This document shows positions 52,930 through 64,000 of a stretch of 64,000 nucleotides of DNA, piece by piece. Numbering within the stretch: position 1 is the first letter of the stretch; every line of letters begins with the position of its first letter. The DNA is taken from assembly GCF_040807025.1 (NCBI RefSeq), contig NC_090953.1, positions 20,630,997 through 20,694,996 on the forward strand, in the 5' to 3' direction. The notes beneath the pieces are model-generated. The model ran no database searches. It had not been told where the DNA came from and saw only the letters and a list, made by a program, of their open reading frames with translations. This DNA is from Struthio camelus. Lineage: Eukaryota; Chordata; Aves; Struthioniformes; Struthionidae. Position numbers and translations under genes: made by a program.

Positions 52930-53040
52930 ACATGCAAGTAAAGTGGCAGTGACCCAGAGGGGAGTAATCAGAATGATAAGGAGACTAGAAACCCTGTGAG
53001 AAACACCTAAAAAGACTTTTAGTCTAGTAAAGAAGTGGAA
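52930..53040 (+). mobile_element. Degenerate CR1-like LINE remnant
   Basis: The text GACCCAGAGGGGAGTAATCA, followed by GAATGATAAGGAGACTAGAA, then GAGAAACACCTAAAAAGACT and TTTTAGTCTAGTAAAGAAG, parallels the CR1 segment upstream of the 3' untranslated region ('...ggatgatcagggg...gtttagcctggagaagag...'). Many substitutions imply an old copy. It breaks off at 53,040, where a perfect inverted repeat begins. Confidence 0.5.
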
Positions 53041-53073
53041 TTTATAATTATTGAAATAATCAATAATTATAAA
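53041..53073. repeat. Perfect 14-bp inverted repeat, 5-base loop
   Basis: The arm TTTATAATTATTGA (53,041-53,054), loop AATAA, and its exact complement (53,060-53,073). The AT-rich composition raises the chance expectation, but 14 perfect pairs at such close spacing is still unusual. It starts exactly where the CR1-like similarity stops. Confidence 0.9.
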
Positions 53074-53499
53074 GTTAAAAAATCCATTTGTTTACAATGC
53101 CTAAAGAGAGAAATACAGCAGGAGATGAGCTGAATTAGTCAGAGCTGGACTGGCTCCTCAGAGAAACTTTCTACTGGAAATGGCTACACAGAGATACTGC
53201 AGTATCTTCTGTCCTGATGATTTTAAAAAAAAGGTTAAATAAACACCAGTCCTAGGTGACCTATTAATCTCACCGTTATACAGGAGTTTGTTTCGTGTGC
53301 TTTCTCTCAGCCCTACGTTTTTATGACTGTAGGATTCATTGCTAGCTTGCATATTAGGATAAACATCTCAGATATATATCCCCAAAGGCATCTCCTTGGT
53401 CTTCTTCACATATCCCTCTCAGACTTTCCTTTGCCACAGTGCTTAAAAATAATTGCCAATGGTCTAGGCTGCTGATGTGCAGGAACCAATGCATGTGGT

Positions 53500-53690
53500 A
53501 CTACCAATGCCTTACTTACATTACCCATCTGCCTGAATCCATCTGCTGCCTCTCATTTTATAGCTATATAGTAAGCTCTTTAGGGCAAGGACTGCTTTTT
53601 TTTAATCCTATATTTGCTCAGCACCTAATCAAACAGAATTGCTTTCCAGAATAATAACACCAACAATAATAGGAATATTAAAACAATAAG
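53500..53690 (+). mobile_element. Ancient amniote LINE/SINE 3' tail (L3/CR1-type)
   Basis: The core GTAAGCTCTTTAGGGCAAGG, followed by ACTGC, a T run, TTTGCTCAGCACCTAATC and an end of AATAATAACACCAACAATAA, matches the familiar tail of old amniote CR1/L3 LINEs and the SINEs that borrow it ('taagctctttggggcagggactg...cagcgcctagcac...aataataataa'). It is in sense orientation. The left boundary is uncertain and may extend to about 53,390. Telling a LINE 3' end from a SINE needs an alignment. Confidence 0.55.
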
Positions 53691-53704
53691 CATTACATGA
53701 GCAT

Positions 53705-54310
53705 TGTAACACTTTGAAGGATCAGTTTATTCCTTGCCTAAAATCAGTTAGGGAACAGCAAGGGTCAGCTGCTCCCTCAGAGACAAGGGACCAGGAACCA
53801 AGCACAAGTACACAGCCAACAGAACAGGGGCCTCCCCAGTCAAGGCCCCATCCCACAGCTCCTGAGCAAGGCAGGCCCAAAGAGGGCAGCCAGTGGCAAC
53901 CAAGAGTCCGGATCACCAGTTAAGGTCATATTGATGAGAAAGATCCCAGGTGAAGCCAGGAAGTCAATCCAGAGATCAAAAGCAGATCTGGAGAGAGTAG
54001 CTAAGATCAGACACAGCCCACTGATCATCAGAAAGAACCTTAGCAGCAAGACAAGCCTGAGATCAAGCTAAGAAGTCAGTTCACTAGACAGAGGCCACAT
54101 CAGCAGGACCTATAACTAAGTACTGACAAAAATATAACTGAGCCAAAGCCTAACACTCTGACAGCTTATCTCAGACAGGAAGCAAAGGCCCAGGCCTGAG
54201 CTTAAATGGGCCCCCCCTGGGCCAGAGGGTGTGGGTCACAGCCCCAGGTGAGGCTGATCAGGGCAATTAGGGCCTATTAGTGCCATCAGAGCCCTAATCA
54301 TTCTCTTCCA
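53705..54310. repeat. Unclassified repeat-like block
   Basis: About 600 bases with a texture unlike its surroundings: purine-rich on the plus strand, with recurrent GATCA, AAGTCA and CCAG words at irregular spacing (for example GAAGCCAGGAAGTCAATCC, AGCTAAGAAGTCAGTTCAC). It ends in a GC-rich segment with an ATTAGGGC/GCCCTAAT inverted pair near the right edge (about 54,270-54,300). It follows directly on the old LINE/SINE tail. I could not match it to a named family. No conserved reading frame is present. Confidence 0.35.
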
Positions 54311-57300
54311 ATGCAAAAGTAATAACGATAGTGATGATTCTTCCTAACATTACTCACCAAAGATTAGTTTGACTCATAGTAAATGCCATGTTTATAACTA
54401 TGTCTCTTAAATTTTTCTTTCTAAACCTTCTAAAGTAGTTATTAAAGTAGTCTGGTCATGCTTTAGCCACAACCTCTCACAGCAGGGTTTTTTGTTTTTG
54501 TTTTTTTGTTTTTAATCGGTTTATGTTGCTCGAGTTTCCTGAGCCTTGCAGGTAGCATACTTCCTACTGAGGTGTTTGAAGTATTTTGGTACTGGCTCTG
54601 GCAGAGCATTCACAGTATCATTTATAAAATAGAATAAGATTATTTTATCACTGTCAGTTTTCTCAGTCTGCCATACCACAGTGGAAAATGCATATGCTCA
54701 TCCCCACACTCACGCACACACCATCTACTTTATATGCCTAGATTTGAGTTATGCTGCATTTAAATTGACCTGTTCTGAGACAGTGATTTAAAATATATTT
54801 GAAATGACAGATTAGGAAACAGTTTATAGCATATACTGCATTGAAGGCTCCCTACACACACATTTGACTTCACCTGAAACATCACCAAACATGCCAGAAT
54901 TGGTGTCATTTGAAATAGTGCTCCCACAGGTTAGTTTAAGTATCAGAGTAGGAGAATATTTTCAATATAAAGATTAACACAGGACCATGAACAAGTAAGA
55001 TGGCATTTATGGATAGATTGTGTAATATTTCCCTCCTCTGTCAGTTTTTTGAGATCACTTAGCATCTGCCTCCCAGCCTCACTGTCCTGCCTGGTGAAGC
55101 ACTGGAGAATGTTCCTAACGTTCACATGCCAGTCCCATTTTGTTTCACAGAGGCAGATATGACTGTCGTACTTCTTGCTCTGACAAAGCATATTCGCCCT
55201 TAAGGCTCTGGCATTTGGTAATTAGGGAGAGGGGAAGGAAAAACATTAGAATAGCGAGATGGAAGGCAAATGTAACCTCAGAAGTAAAGTCAGATGCCTG
55301 ATACAATGCCTTCATTTTTAAATGTTCTTTGAATACAAATAAAGCCTAGAAATGTTATATTCTTTAAAAAATTGTTATTCTTCCACTCTATCATAACAAG
55401 TCATAAGCATTACCTGTCACAGCTGGTAATTGCGACTGGAGTCTGATTTGATCTCAGGAGATTATTATGTCAGGCTGGTAGTCGGACATATTTCAAACTC
55501 TGCAGTTACCACTGGCAAAATCAGTTTAATGATACTCCAGGAAACCAGTGACAGACTGAATAGAAAAGAAATGAAAGGTCAAAAGTTTTGTAGAAATGCG
55601 AAATGAAATTTGCATTATTCCAGTAGATTGATGTAAGCACTTTCAGGTTCATCTATAGTGTGATTAGTTTTTTTCAACAGAAATACACCTATCTACAAAT
55701 TTTAGTAATGAACTAATGTAAACTAACCAGGAAGCTGTATTTATGATCTCTACATCCACCAAGATACAGCAAAAATTTAAGTTATTTCTCATTACTAAGA
55801 CAACAAAAGTTGGATCCTCAAATGACACTGAGAGGAGATCTCATTCATTATTATAATGCTATTATTACCGATTGCTACTACTGCAGAATTCGGTCATGGG
55901 CCCAGACCCCATTGTATTGCGTGGTATGCAAAAGAGCAAAAAAGCTGGTCTGTGCCCCAAAGTCAGTCAGTACCTGGGTACAAAGGGAAACAGTGGATGG
56001 GTCCAGAAAGATAGACAGATTAGGAGCAGAAAGACATAGAAACGATGCAGGGTAGGTGGACAGCTGCTGGTCTCATCGCTGCACTGCGTTTTATAGCCGC
56101 GTTCAGCTGCCTGGAATTGTGCTGCGTTTCTGTTGGCGTCACAGTACAGAGATTCCAAAGACGAGGCTGCGAGGGCAGCGCGGCCTCCCTGTAAACTCCG
56201 AGAGGAAACAGGAGAGCACGGGACTACGCTCACCCGAACGGACATGAGCCGCGGAGACTGGAGTCGTGGCCTGGCGTCTTATCGCGTAAGGGAACACATG
56301 GCCTAGGAAAAGCCTAAAAAGTGAAGCTTGTAAGGCAGAAATAGCCAAAGCAAGGAAGAAAAGCAACTGAGTAGAGGAGGTTTCTTTTGAAACAGTATTG
56401 CAGCTGGAAAATAAGATAATACTGCAGAGAGAGAACAATGAGGTGGTCAATATATATGCTGTAAGAGTCTGGGGGAGAGTTTAAGTGGTACGATGAATAC
56501 GATGAATACGGAAGGCCACATTATCAGAAACTTATCGCTATGGTGAGTAAGAGGCCAGAAAAAGCTGTCTTTATGCAAAATGTTATGGCTGTTTACAGAC
56601 AACTTACACCTGCAAAATTACCTCTGAAGTGCAAGATATACTTACGTCTTATTTTAATAATGGAAATAACAATTATTCTGTTAAACTAGTACATTGTCAA
56701 GTATTTGCAAGTTATAAAGCAAACCCTGCAGGGTCTCTTTTTTAATTAAGAGGACGCTCTCTGTTCTTTTGCTAGTGTTGACACAGCTCAGACCATTACA
56801 GATGTTAATATCGTGATGCTTTTAACTCTGTAGTGTGGGCGTGCAAGATAACTGAGCTTAGTTTTTCTAATTATAGACTGACTTAAACACACGAACCAAG
56901 ATGCGAGTTGATCCAAGGGTATCTGTGTTGGACCATGTCACTGTACAGTGCAATTGTATGCGAGTCCCGTGTCTTAGGGTTAATTTGATGAAGCAAAATT
57001 ACCCTTGAAGGAAAGAATGGCTGTTGGGCGATGCAGGTCTTTACTCTGGTTAGAAGCAAAAACCTTTATCCATGGCTGTGCTTCAGCTAAATCAGGTTCG
57101 ATTATTTTGATCGTATGATCTTTTTAACTGCAGTGGTTTTACTGAGAGATGCCCTAGTATAGATAAAATTAATTTACATAAGGGACTTAAGTTGGCACAG
57201 GTATTCCTTGTCTCATATTGACATGGGTATGCAGCTGTCATGGTACTGGAACAGTTAAAGCGGTACCATCTATGTATGGACAGTCCTGAGCTTCCTTTGC

Positions 57301-57479
57301 TACTACAGCAGCAAATTTGTTGCTGGCTTTGCTTCCAAATACTTAACACCACAAAATCCAAACGCCGTTTCAGTTGGACTCTTTGTTCGAAGTGCATTGA
57401 CCATATTTTCATACTTTTTGGTACTCTGAAACCACCTCTGCACCCAGGGTTTTGTTTGGGGTGCAAACAAACAAATCCG
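54311..57479. other. Non-coding interval left of the large CpG island
   Basis: No gene was recognised. A T-rich stretch with G interruptions lies at 54,487-54,513. A small directly repeated unit (GATGAATAC twice) occurs near 56,492-56,510. CpG frequency begins to rise slightly around 56.0-56.3 kb before the main island. Confidence 0.6.
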
Positions 57480-59250
57480 ATCAAGGAACAGGAGGTGCGA
57501 GCTGCTGGTGCCGGCAGCAGGCCCGGCGCGGGGCAGGGGGCTGGAAGGGAAAACAGCGGCAGCTCAGGCACCGGGGGGCACCGGGGGGGGGGGGGGCGGC
57601 CGAGATTTGCCCTAAGTGACTCCACCTGTGAGTGCAAAACGTTGATTTTTTCCTGCTGTGCGCCCTTAGGTTCAGGATTAAGATACCGTTACGTGCTAGG
57701 AGCCGGCAGGAAGCCCGAAGAGCCTCGGCTCGCTGCTCATCGCCTCAGCGGGCGCGCGTGCCACCGCCGCGGGGCTGGGCGCCTCGCGCCCCCACAGCGG
57801 CCGTTTAACGGCCGCTAACGGTCTGGTCGCAGCCGCAGCCGGGGCGGGAGCGGCGTCCCCACGCCTGCGCGTTGCCTCGCGGATAGCGATGCCGGGCTCT
57901 CCCGGCCTGTCTCCTCCCGCAGGGGCCGCTGGCCCTGCTCGGTAGCTGCCGGGCGGCCGCGGCCCCGGGCAGCGGCGCTACCTCAGCGGGGGCGCGGCCG
58001 GCGGAGGCCCCGCTCGCTGGCGGCCAGGTAAGGGGGAGCCTGGCGGCGCGGTGCGGCGCGGCGCGGCGCTCCGCCTGAAGCGGGCTTCTTCTGCCGGGGG
58101 GCGGCGGGCTGCCGGCGCCGTGCGGAGCGGGCCGGGCCGGGCCGGGTGGAGGGCGGCGGAGCGGTCCCGGAGTGATGACGCGCTTCCTGCCCTCCCCGGC
58201 GGGGGTCTGCGCCTGGAGTCCGCAGCGGCGGCGGCTGCGGGCGGCGGCGGAGCAGGCGGGAGCGGGGGGGAAGGAAGCGAGCGAGCCGCGGGGCTTAGGC
58301 GCTTTGCAATGCTCCAGTAACGCCTTTCCCGGTAGGAGCCCGTGAGGACCCCTCCCTCCCCCTTTCCTCCCTGCCGACGCACGTTGCATGGAGCGTCTGG
58401 TCCGCGCTGAGCCGCGGAGAGGGGGACGGCTCCGCGCAGGGGCTGAGCGGCGGCAGCGCGGACCCGCTCCCTGCCTGCGGCCAGGCAGCCGCCGCCGGGT
58501 TTCGCGTGTACATGCTGCGTTGCCCCTAGCCAGGCAGCGGTTCCGCAGCGGGCTGCGGGCGGGCGGCAGCTGCTGCCGGTGCCCGCCGGTGGCCGGACAA
58601 GCGGCGGGCGCTGAGCGGGGCTGGGCGGTGCGGTCGGTCCGGCACAGCCTCGCCCGTGTGCAGCGCTGCCCGCCCAACAAGTTGCTGGCTCCGGGCAGGG
58701 CTGCGATGACCCGGCCTGATGCTGGATGGGGCTGAGCTGGGCTCCGACGCCGGGCGTGCTGCGGGGCTGTGCCCGGGGAGCGGAGCTGTCCGCCGGTCGC
58801 TGCTGGGGACGGCGATGGAGAGAAACGCTTTTCGCGACACGTTGCGAAGGGACGACCTCCCAAGGACGATCGCGCCGTGTGTGTGTTCATGTGCGGGTGT
58901 CCGCGTCCGTGTGTCTGTCCGCCCTTTCCCACCAGCCCCGGGGGACGCCTCGGGTTGGCAGCGGGTCGCCCGCGGTCCCGTAGCTCCACCCGGGCGCGGA
59001 GCGGAGGACGCGTCCAGCCCGGCGCGGGCGGGGCTGGGTGGGCGGGGGAGCCGCGCCGCTCCGCGCCCCCTCCGCTCGGCGCCGGCCGGAGCCGGCTTGG
59101 GCCGCGCGAGCGAGCGAGGGAGGGCCCGGCGGGTGCCCGCGGCTGGAGAGAGGGCGCTGCGGCGGCAGCACCTGCGGGACCCGGGCCTCCGCGGCTTCCC
59201 GCTCCCCTCGTGCAGCGCTCGTGCCCTGTTGGCTAGCCGCGTTCCCTTCT
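57480..59250 (+). promoter_or_regulatory. Large CpG island, probable promoter of a rightward gene
   Basis: Nearly 1.8 kb of very GC- and CpG-rich DNA with many GC boxes, a 14-base G run (57,583-57,596), GCGGC-type tandem text (58,045-58,075) and a GGGCC tandem (58,128-58,147). Length and density match a housekeeping-type promoter. The strongest splice signal in it is a plus-strand donor at 58,028, so transcription is probably rightward. Long frames within it (for example 57,805-58,989 on the minus strand, 394 codons of mostly Arg, Pro and Ala) are composition artefacts. In mammals the neighbours of C2CD4A/B are VPS13C and TLN2. TLN2 has a distant CpG-island promoter with untranslated 5' exons, which suits this arrangement. 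The gene identity is inferred. Confidence 0.7.
57922..58027 (+). other. Candidate untranslated first exon ending at a strong donor
   Basis: CCAG|GTAAGGGG at 58,027/58,028 is a near-consensus splice donor. No ATG frame crosses it from upstream; the ATG at about 57,890 stops after 18 codons. The exon would therefore be non-coding. A pyrimidine-rich acceptor-like string (TGTCTCCTCCCGCAG) ends at 57,921, so the 106 bases given could be an internal exon. Equally, the exon may begin at a start site further left, within about 57.6-57.9 kb. The VPS13C first coding exon was looked for and not seen. Confidence 0.45.
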
Positions 59251-62200
59251 CTGGGCTCTGCTTTCTTGTCCGTCTTAAGAGGCTGCTAACTGGAAAGAAC
59301 GTGGAGTGCTCAGGGATCCGAAGACTCCCTCAGATTAAATAATTGCCCCCTTCCCTCTAGCTCTTGTAAAAGTCTATTTTTACATAGCTGTGTTCTAGAG
59401 CCGAGTTTGTGCCATGTTAACTTGCATGCCAGAAAGCCTGCTTTGTGTTTGAAAACACGCTAAAGACACCAGGAGTTTTGCATGGCTGGAGAGGCCAATA
59501 GCTATGGAAAACGTCCTTCTGATTAAAAAGCAAGCAAACAACAGATTTTTTTTCGGCTTTCTTGCCTTTATGTAAAACATCACTTCTTGTGTGGACTTAC
59601 TGTTATGTGAATGGCAGTGTGTTGTAAATATAGGTGAGAGCAGCTAGTGGTAATTATAAATATCTTAAAAATGGTCATATATGAAAAGTTTTGTATCCGT
59701 TTCAGATAACGGCCAGCCATTCTGTAATTCAGTATGGTTGCTAGCTAAGTCAACCATGAATTAAGTTGGCTGAACCACCTTTTCTGCTTTAGTTTTCAAA
59801 ACATGAAACTTGCAAGGTGGTGCCCATGAGACTGAAGGTTTCCATGGAGCTTGGGAGGAAGGAACTTCATGACACTTCTCACTCCTTGGTCATTGCAGAA
59901 CTAGAGGATTGAGTGGAATTTTTTTTGACCTATCTAATGGTGGCAAAATCATTGAGCTGAGGTAAGATGATAAGAATACATGTTTCTAGTCCCCAATCCA
60001 AGTTTCAGAGTTACCTTGATAAACTTGGTCCATACTTAAGTTCTGCATCTCATGACAGAACTTGAAATTGAGTGTAGCAATTTTATGTGGAATACCTATT
60101 CATTCTACCATGCAAATTAATATTTTGCCCTGAATACTTGTGAATAATTGTCCTACATGCGAATAGCTGTCCTACATGTTCTTCAAGTAACATCTGTTGC
60201 GTTATATCATGTAGTGGAATGTGGTACAGCATAATTTAAGTTGATTTGAAATGCTGTTATTGCACTGTAGTAGTGCCTCAGAGGGTGAGGGATGTTTTTG
60301 GTGTGTGATGGATAGGTTAATTAAAGACTGGAAGATATTCAGAAAGATGAATTTGCATTTGAACTGCAAAGGATTAAGTAATTTAACTCTGAGCTTGTTT
60401 TGCTGTGCGGTTTTATATAGACTTCTTTCATCATTTGCCAGCTAATGTAATCACCGAGTTCTTGTAACACTAGCAAATGAATCTTTAGTTAAAGTATAAC
60501 TGATAAGTATAAAATTGTACTGTAGTCTGTACTATTTTGGAGAAGGAAAAGTGGGCTTGAGAGAAGCGTCTGGCTGTTGATGCTTCTGTGGCACAGCTTG
60601 AACTGCATAACCTTTATGATGATTAAAAACTTTACTGTGGAAACTTTCTCTTATTTGGTATTGTTTCTGCAGAGGTTCAACTCAGCAAAGCAAGGATGTA
60701 CTGAAACATTAACATTTGGACTGTGTTACTTCATATCCTTACCTGTATAATAGATATCTATTAAATTTGTGCAAATGCAAGGTCTGGGCAGCTTCCAGAA
60801 ATGCTAGCACTTAATTAGTCATCACAGCTGCACAGTAGTACAGACACCAAACTCCATTTCTTACTGTGGCATTGTGATGTTGGATAGCTGTTGGGATAGC
60901 AATAGTGTATGTTCATGAAACGTGGGCAGTATCATTTGCTGAAGCATCATTGCATCTATGACATTAGCACTGAAGTACTGAGAAAGCTGTTTGAAGTAAT
61001 TCTCAGTGCCTAGTCATATCTATATGTCAGATTTCATGAAACTGCTGAATGTATTCATGTAATGGTTTAAAAAAATAGGCTAGCTTTTTTGCCAAGAAGT
61101 TCTTGTCTGAATGCTACTTTTGCAACAGGTTATAGTTAGGAAAGGGGGAGAGGTACAAATGTGCTTACAGAACACTATCCAGCTTTCAAAAATTCATTTT
61201 TTTTCCTGGTCTTGAATTTTCTAAAGATTTGGTGAGTCTGTTTATGTGTGTTTCTGCAGACAATAGATGCTGATGCAAGTTGAGAACAGCAAATAAAATG
61301 GTGGAGTGCTGTTGCAAATAGGGGGAAGCTATCTCAAGCATTTTGCCTGTTTCATTTGTTTCCTTTTGGGTTGCAGTGTGTTATTTGGAACAAAATTTAC
61401 TAGTGTATATCTGGAAACAGTAGTTGGCACCTGAAAGGGAATGCAGATTTTCTGCTTCTGAAGTTTTGCTTTTGACCACATATGGTCGTTAAAATATGAG
61501 ATGATAAGCTGAAGAACTTCTTGGGGGTGTTGGATGCGAGGAATTAAGCAGAGTTTTATGGAGTAGCCTGACTCGCAAATTCCAGAGGCTATGGTATTCA
61601 GAGTAATCTAGGCCTTTGCGACTCTGGATGGGATTCTGAGTAGAGACATCATATTATATCCTGGGCTCCTTTATTTTTATTGTTGTGATTAAACAATCCA
61701 TTCCTTTTTAAAAGACTGGCCGCATGTTTTAAAGACCTTGGAGGCAGCCCAATCTAGTTAGACCTGTAAGTGTTAGGTGGCTACACGGGTTGCTGTTAAA
61801 TCCTGGATCTGATCAATGATTAGTGGATTATGGACATCTCTTTCTGGATGCAGTAGAAGCAAATGCCTCCTCAGTGAAATTGGTACAGTTCGGGGCAAGA
61901 AGAGGGGAAGGAGCTTGGGGTTAGCTTAGATAAAAAGATACCAAACTTGTAAATGTGAATGCTGAACCTTACAGGTTTGTCTCTGCTAATGCTATTACAA
62001 ACATTCAATGGCAGTGTCAGAGAACCATTTCTTTGGGTTTGTTGCTTGCACGCATGCTTATCTCAGAACTGAGTTTGAATTAGCCTGTGTGCTTGAAGTA
62101 ATTGTGAAAACATTTGATGTCTTCCAGTTGCAAGCTGGGATTCTGTCCCCAGAGATCCGCCCCCTCAGTTCTCAAAACTCCAGTGCCTTTTTACCAAAGC

Positions 62201-64000
62201 AGCTTCATAAAGCTGGAAAACATACTGACTTTACAAGGTGACAGTGATCGTAAAACAGTCATATCTTAAAATATCTTTACTGTACCACAGTACTAATTTC
62301 TTGCTCTTAGTCCCTTTACTTGGCAGCAGCCAGTTGAATTTCTGCCAAGACAGGTCAGGCTGGTACTGTAAACTGCCTCCCTTGCATTCTGGGTAGAGGT
62401 AATTCATCTCTCTGTGTTTGGGCGGCAGGAGGAGGTGTGAACTGTAAATGAGTCTTGTGTCTTTCTATCTGCCAGCTTTTGTAAGGCTGAGACTTCTTAT
62501 TCCATGAAAAAGTGACATTTTGCCTAGGAAGAAGCAGGAGGTATTCACTCTTCTAAATCACAGCGAATAACTAGGCTGATAAAGACTCAATGGTACTACA
62601 TGGAATGTTTAACTTTTCAGGCCAATTAGAAACCTAAATTGTTATCAGCTGTGGTAGGGGCACTTGCTACTGTAATATATCAAAAAGTCTTTAGTGTTTT
62701 GCTAAAGAGTAATGGTGTGAGAACTTCTTAAACAGTAGCATTTTTCTTCAACCTAGAAAGGCCTTTCTGAGTTGTTTAAGACTTTTCTTAGCATGTATTC
62801 TTGTTTGGTTTCATCTAGTGATCTTGTGTTTCTTGGGAGTCAGCATCTGTGATACAGTAAATTACTCTGTTTCATCCACCTCATCTTTGAGTCTAGTTTA
62901 TATTGTAGTTTCTACAGTGGTAGTGTGTCCTGTTTAGGAGGCTGTGATTTCTCTGGACTGTGAGGTTTAAAGTTCAAATGTAGATGAAATAATTACATGA
63001 CTATACAACAATTTTAAAACTTACTGGTGGTAAAAATCAGACTTGAATGTGTATTGGTGATGCCATCAATTAACCTTAAAGGCATTAATGGTAGGACAAT
63101 GTAACAGCAGTTGAAGTACTGCAAGTCTTACCTTTGACTGTTCAATTCAGTTGTACCACATGTTGGATAGCAAACAGCAGGATGGTACTTGGTGCAGAGA
63201 GAGAGAGAGGAGAATGGAAGTTACTGGAGGCAAGTAATGAATGTCTGCCTGAAGTGATAACCCCTGGTGAGGAAAGGAAACATGGTAATCTAATGGTGGT
63301 GGCAGGGGACAGGAATATGGTGTAGGACTAAAGCACATAATGCTATAGACACAACAAAGATGCTGAATTACCAGGACAAATTCAAAATTCAGCAATGGGA
63401 CTAAAAGTGAATAAATGAGATCAGGTAGTAGAACTCAAATGCAACAGTTCCCTGTAGCCTGCGACTTCTGTAGTTTTTGGTTTGTGACTAAAAGATTTCT
63501 GGATTAATTTTTGTTCCAGTCTAAGGAAACGATTGCTTGAGTCACTTCCTGTTGGTAAGGGGCCTTCAGAACTATTTGGGGAAAGGATTAAGCGGGAGCC
63601 ACTACCGCACAGCAGGTATGCGGGGTCAAGCTGAAGGAACTAGTGGCAGGCTTCCTGGAGCAAGGTACTGTAGAAAGCATGAGTGCAGGCAAGAAAAGAT
63701 AAATGCTTAACTTCTAGTTTAAAAAACAAAGGCTATGGGAAACGAAATCACTGTTGTGATGTTTAAAGTACTCCTGGGAAACATTACATGCAGTGGCAGA
63801 GGATGTATGGACCCCAAAGGAGAATCCAAAACCTTGTGGTGTTTACCCTGGAAAATGGCTTTAAAAAAAAAAGTTCAGTGGCTGCCTTTGCAGTTGTGGC
63901 ATGGTCCTGATCAGCCAGGTGGTAGCTGGATTGCCTGTCCAGCTGCACTGTGATCCTAACCAGACCTAAAAGCAGCTGAGGAGGACAAGAGAAATGTGAC
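59251..64000 (+). other. Probable first-intron sequence of the rightward gene
   Basis: After the island, composition returns to AT-leaning and no coding exon, CR1 copy or CpG-rich patch is recognisable up to the window edge. If the 58,028 donor is used, this is the beginning of a long first intron. A short (GA)n run lies at about 63,197-63,211. Frames of 60-80 codons are unsupported. Confidence 0.45.

Noticed and set aside
57240-57818. 192-codon plus-strand frame starting MVLE, resembling the first residues of VPS13 proteins
   Set aside because: Similarity ends after four residues. The rest has no VPS13 chorein features and runs into GC-rich promoter sequence.
57805-58989. 394-codon open frame on the minus strand in the large CpG island
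   Set aside because: Dominated by Arg, Pro, Ala and Gly with no domain. Stop codons are rare in very GC-rich DNA, and overlapping long frames exist on both strands.

Overview
This is a vertebrate nuclear window, most likely from a bird. It is AT-leaning overall, has long non-coding stretches, CpG islands at promoter-like positions, candidate GT-AG splice sites, and CR1 LINE 3' ends with the wording typical of bird genomes (around 12.2 and 18.8-19.1 kb). There is no prokaryotic gene organisation and no operon, CRISPR array or viral cassette. I recognised no tRNA or rRNA gene.

Only one protein-coding gene can be supported. It lies on the minus strand at about 21.2-23.3 kb and encodes a C2CD4-family protein (C2 calcium-dependent domain containing 4), best matched to the C2CD4A/C2CD4B subgroup. 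The reading frame is 434 codons in one exon. An acceptor sits just upstream of the start, an AATAAA lies about 50 bases past the stop, and a GC-rich CpG island with a good splice donor lies 0.3-0.8 kb upstream and probably holds the non-coding first exon.

Layout: 1-21.2 kb is intergenic, with two CR1 fragments, a 22-base A run and G-rich simple repeats. 21.2-23.4 kb is the C2CD4 gene and its promoter island. 25.2-25.6 kb holds a second, very small CpG-rich patch. 25.6-57.4 kb is a non-coding interval containing ancient repeat debris (52.9-54.3 kb) and several perfect short inverted repeats. 57.48-59.25 kb is a large CpG island with a strong plus-strand splice donor at 58,028, probably the promoter and untranslated first exon of a neighbouring gene reading rightward. 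59.25-64 kb looks like the start of that gene's first intron.

From established knowledge, C2CD4A and C2CD4B lie between VPS13C and TLN2 in human 15q22. A minus-strand C2CD4 gene facing a plus-strand CpG promoter fits C2CD4B/TLN2, but also C2CD4A/VPS13C. The window alone does not decide which. I found no convincing new biological system. The items most worth checking are the orphan mini CpG island at 25.4 kb, the cluster of perfect hairpins at 38.6 kb, the unclassified repeat-like block at 53.7-54.3 kb, and the mixed subfamily character of the C2CD4 protein.
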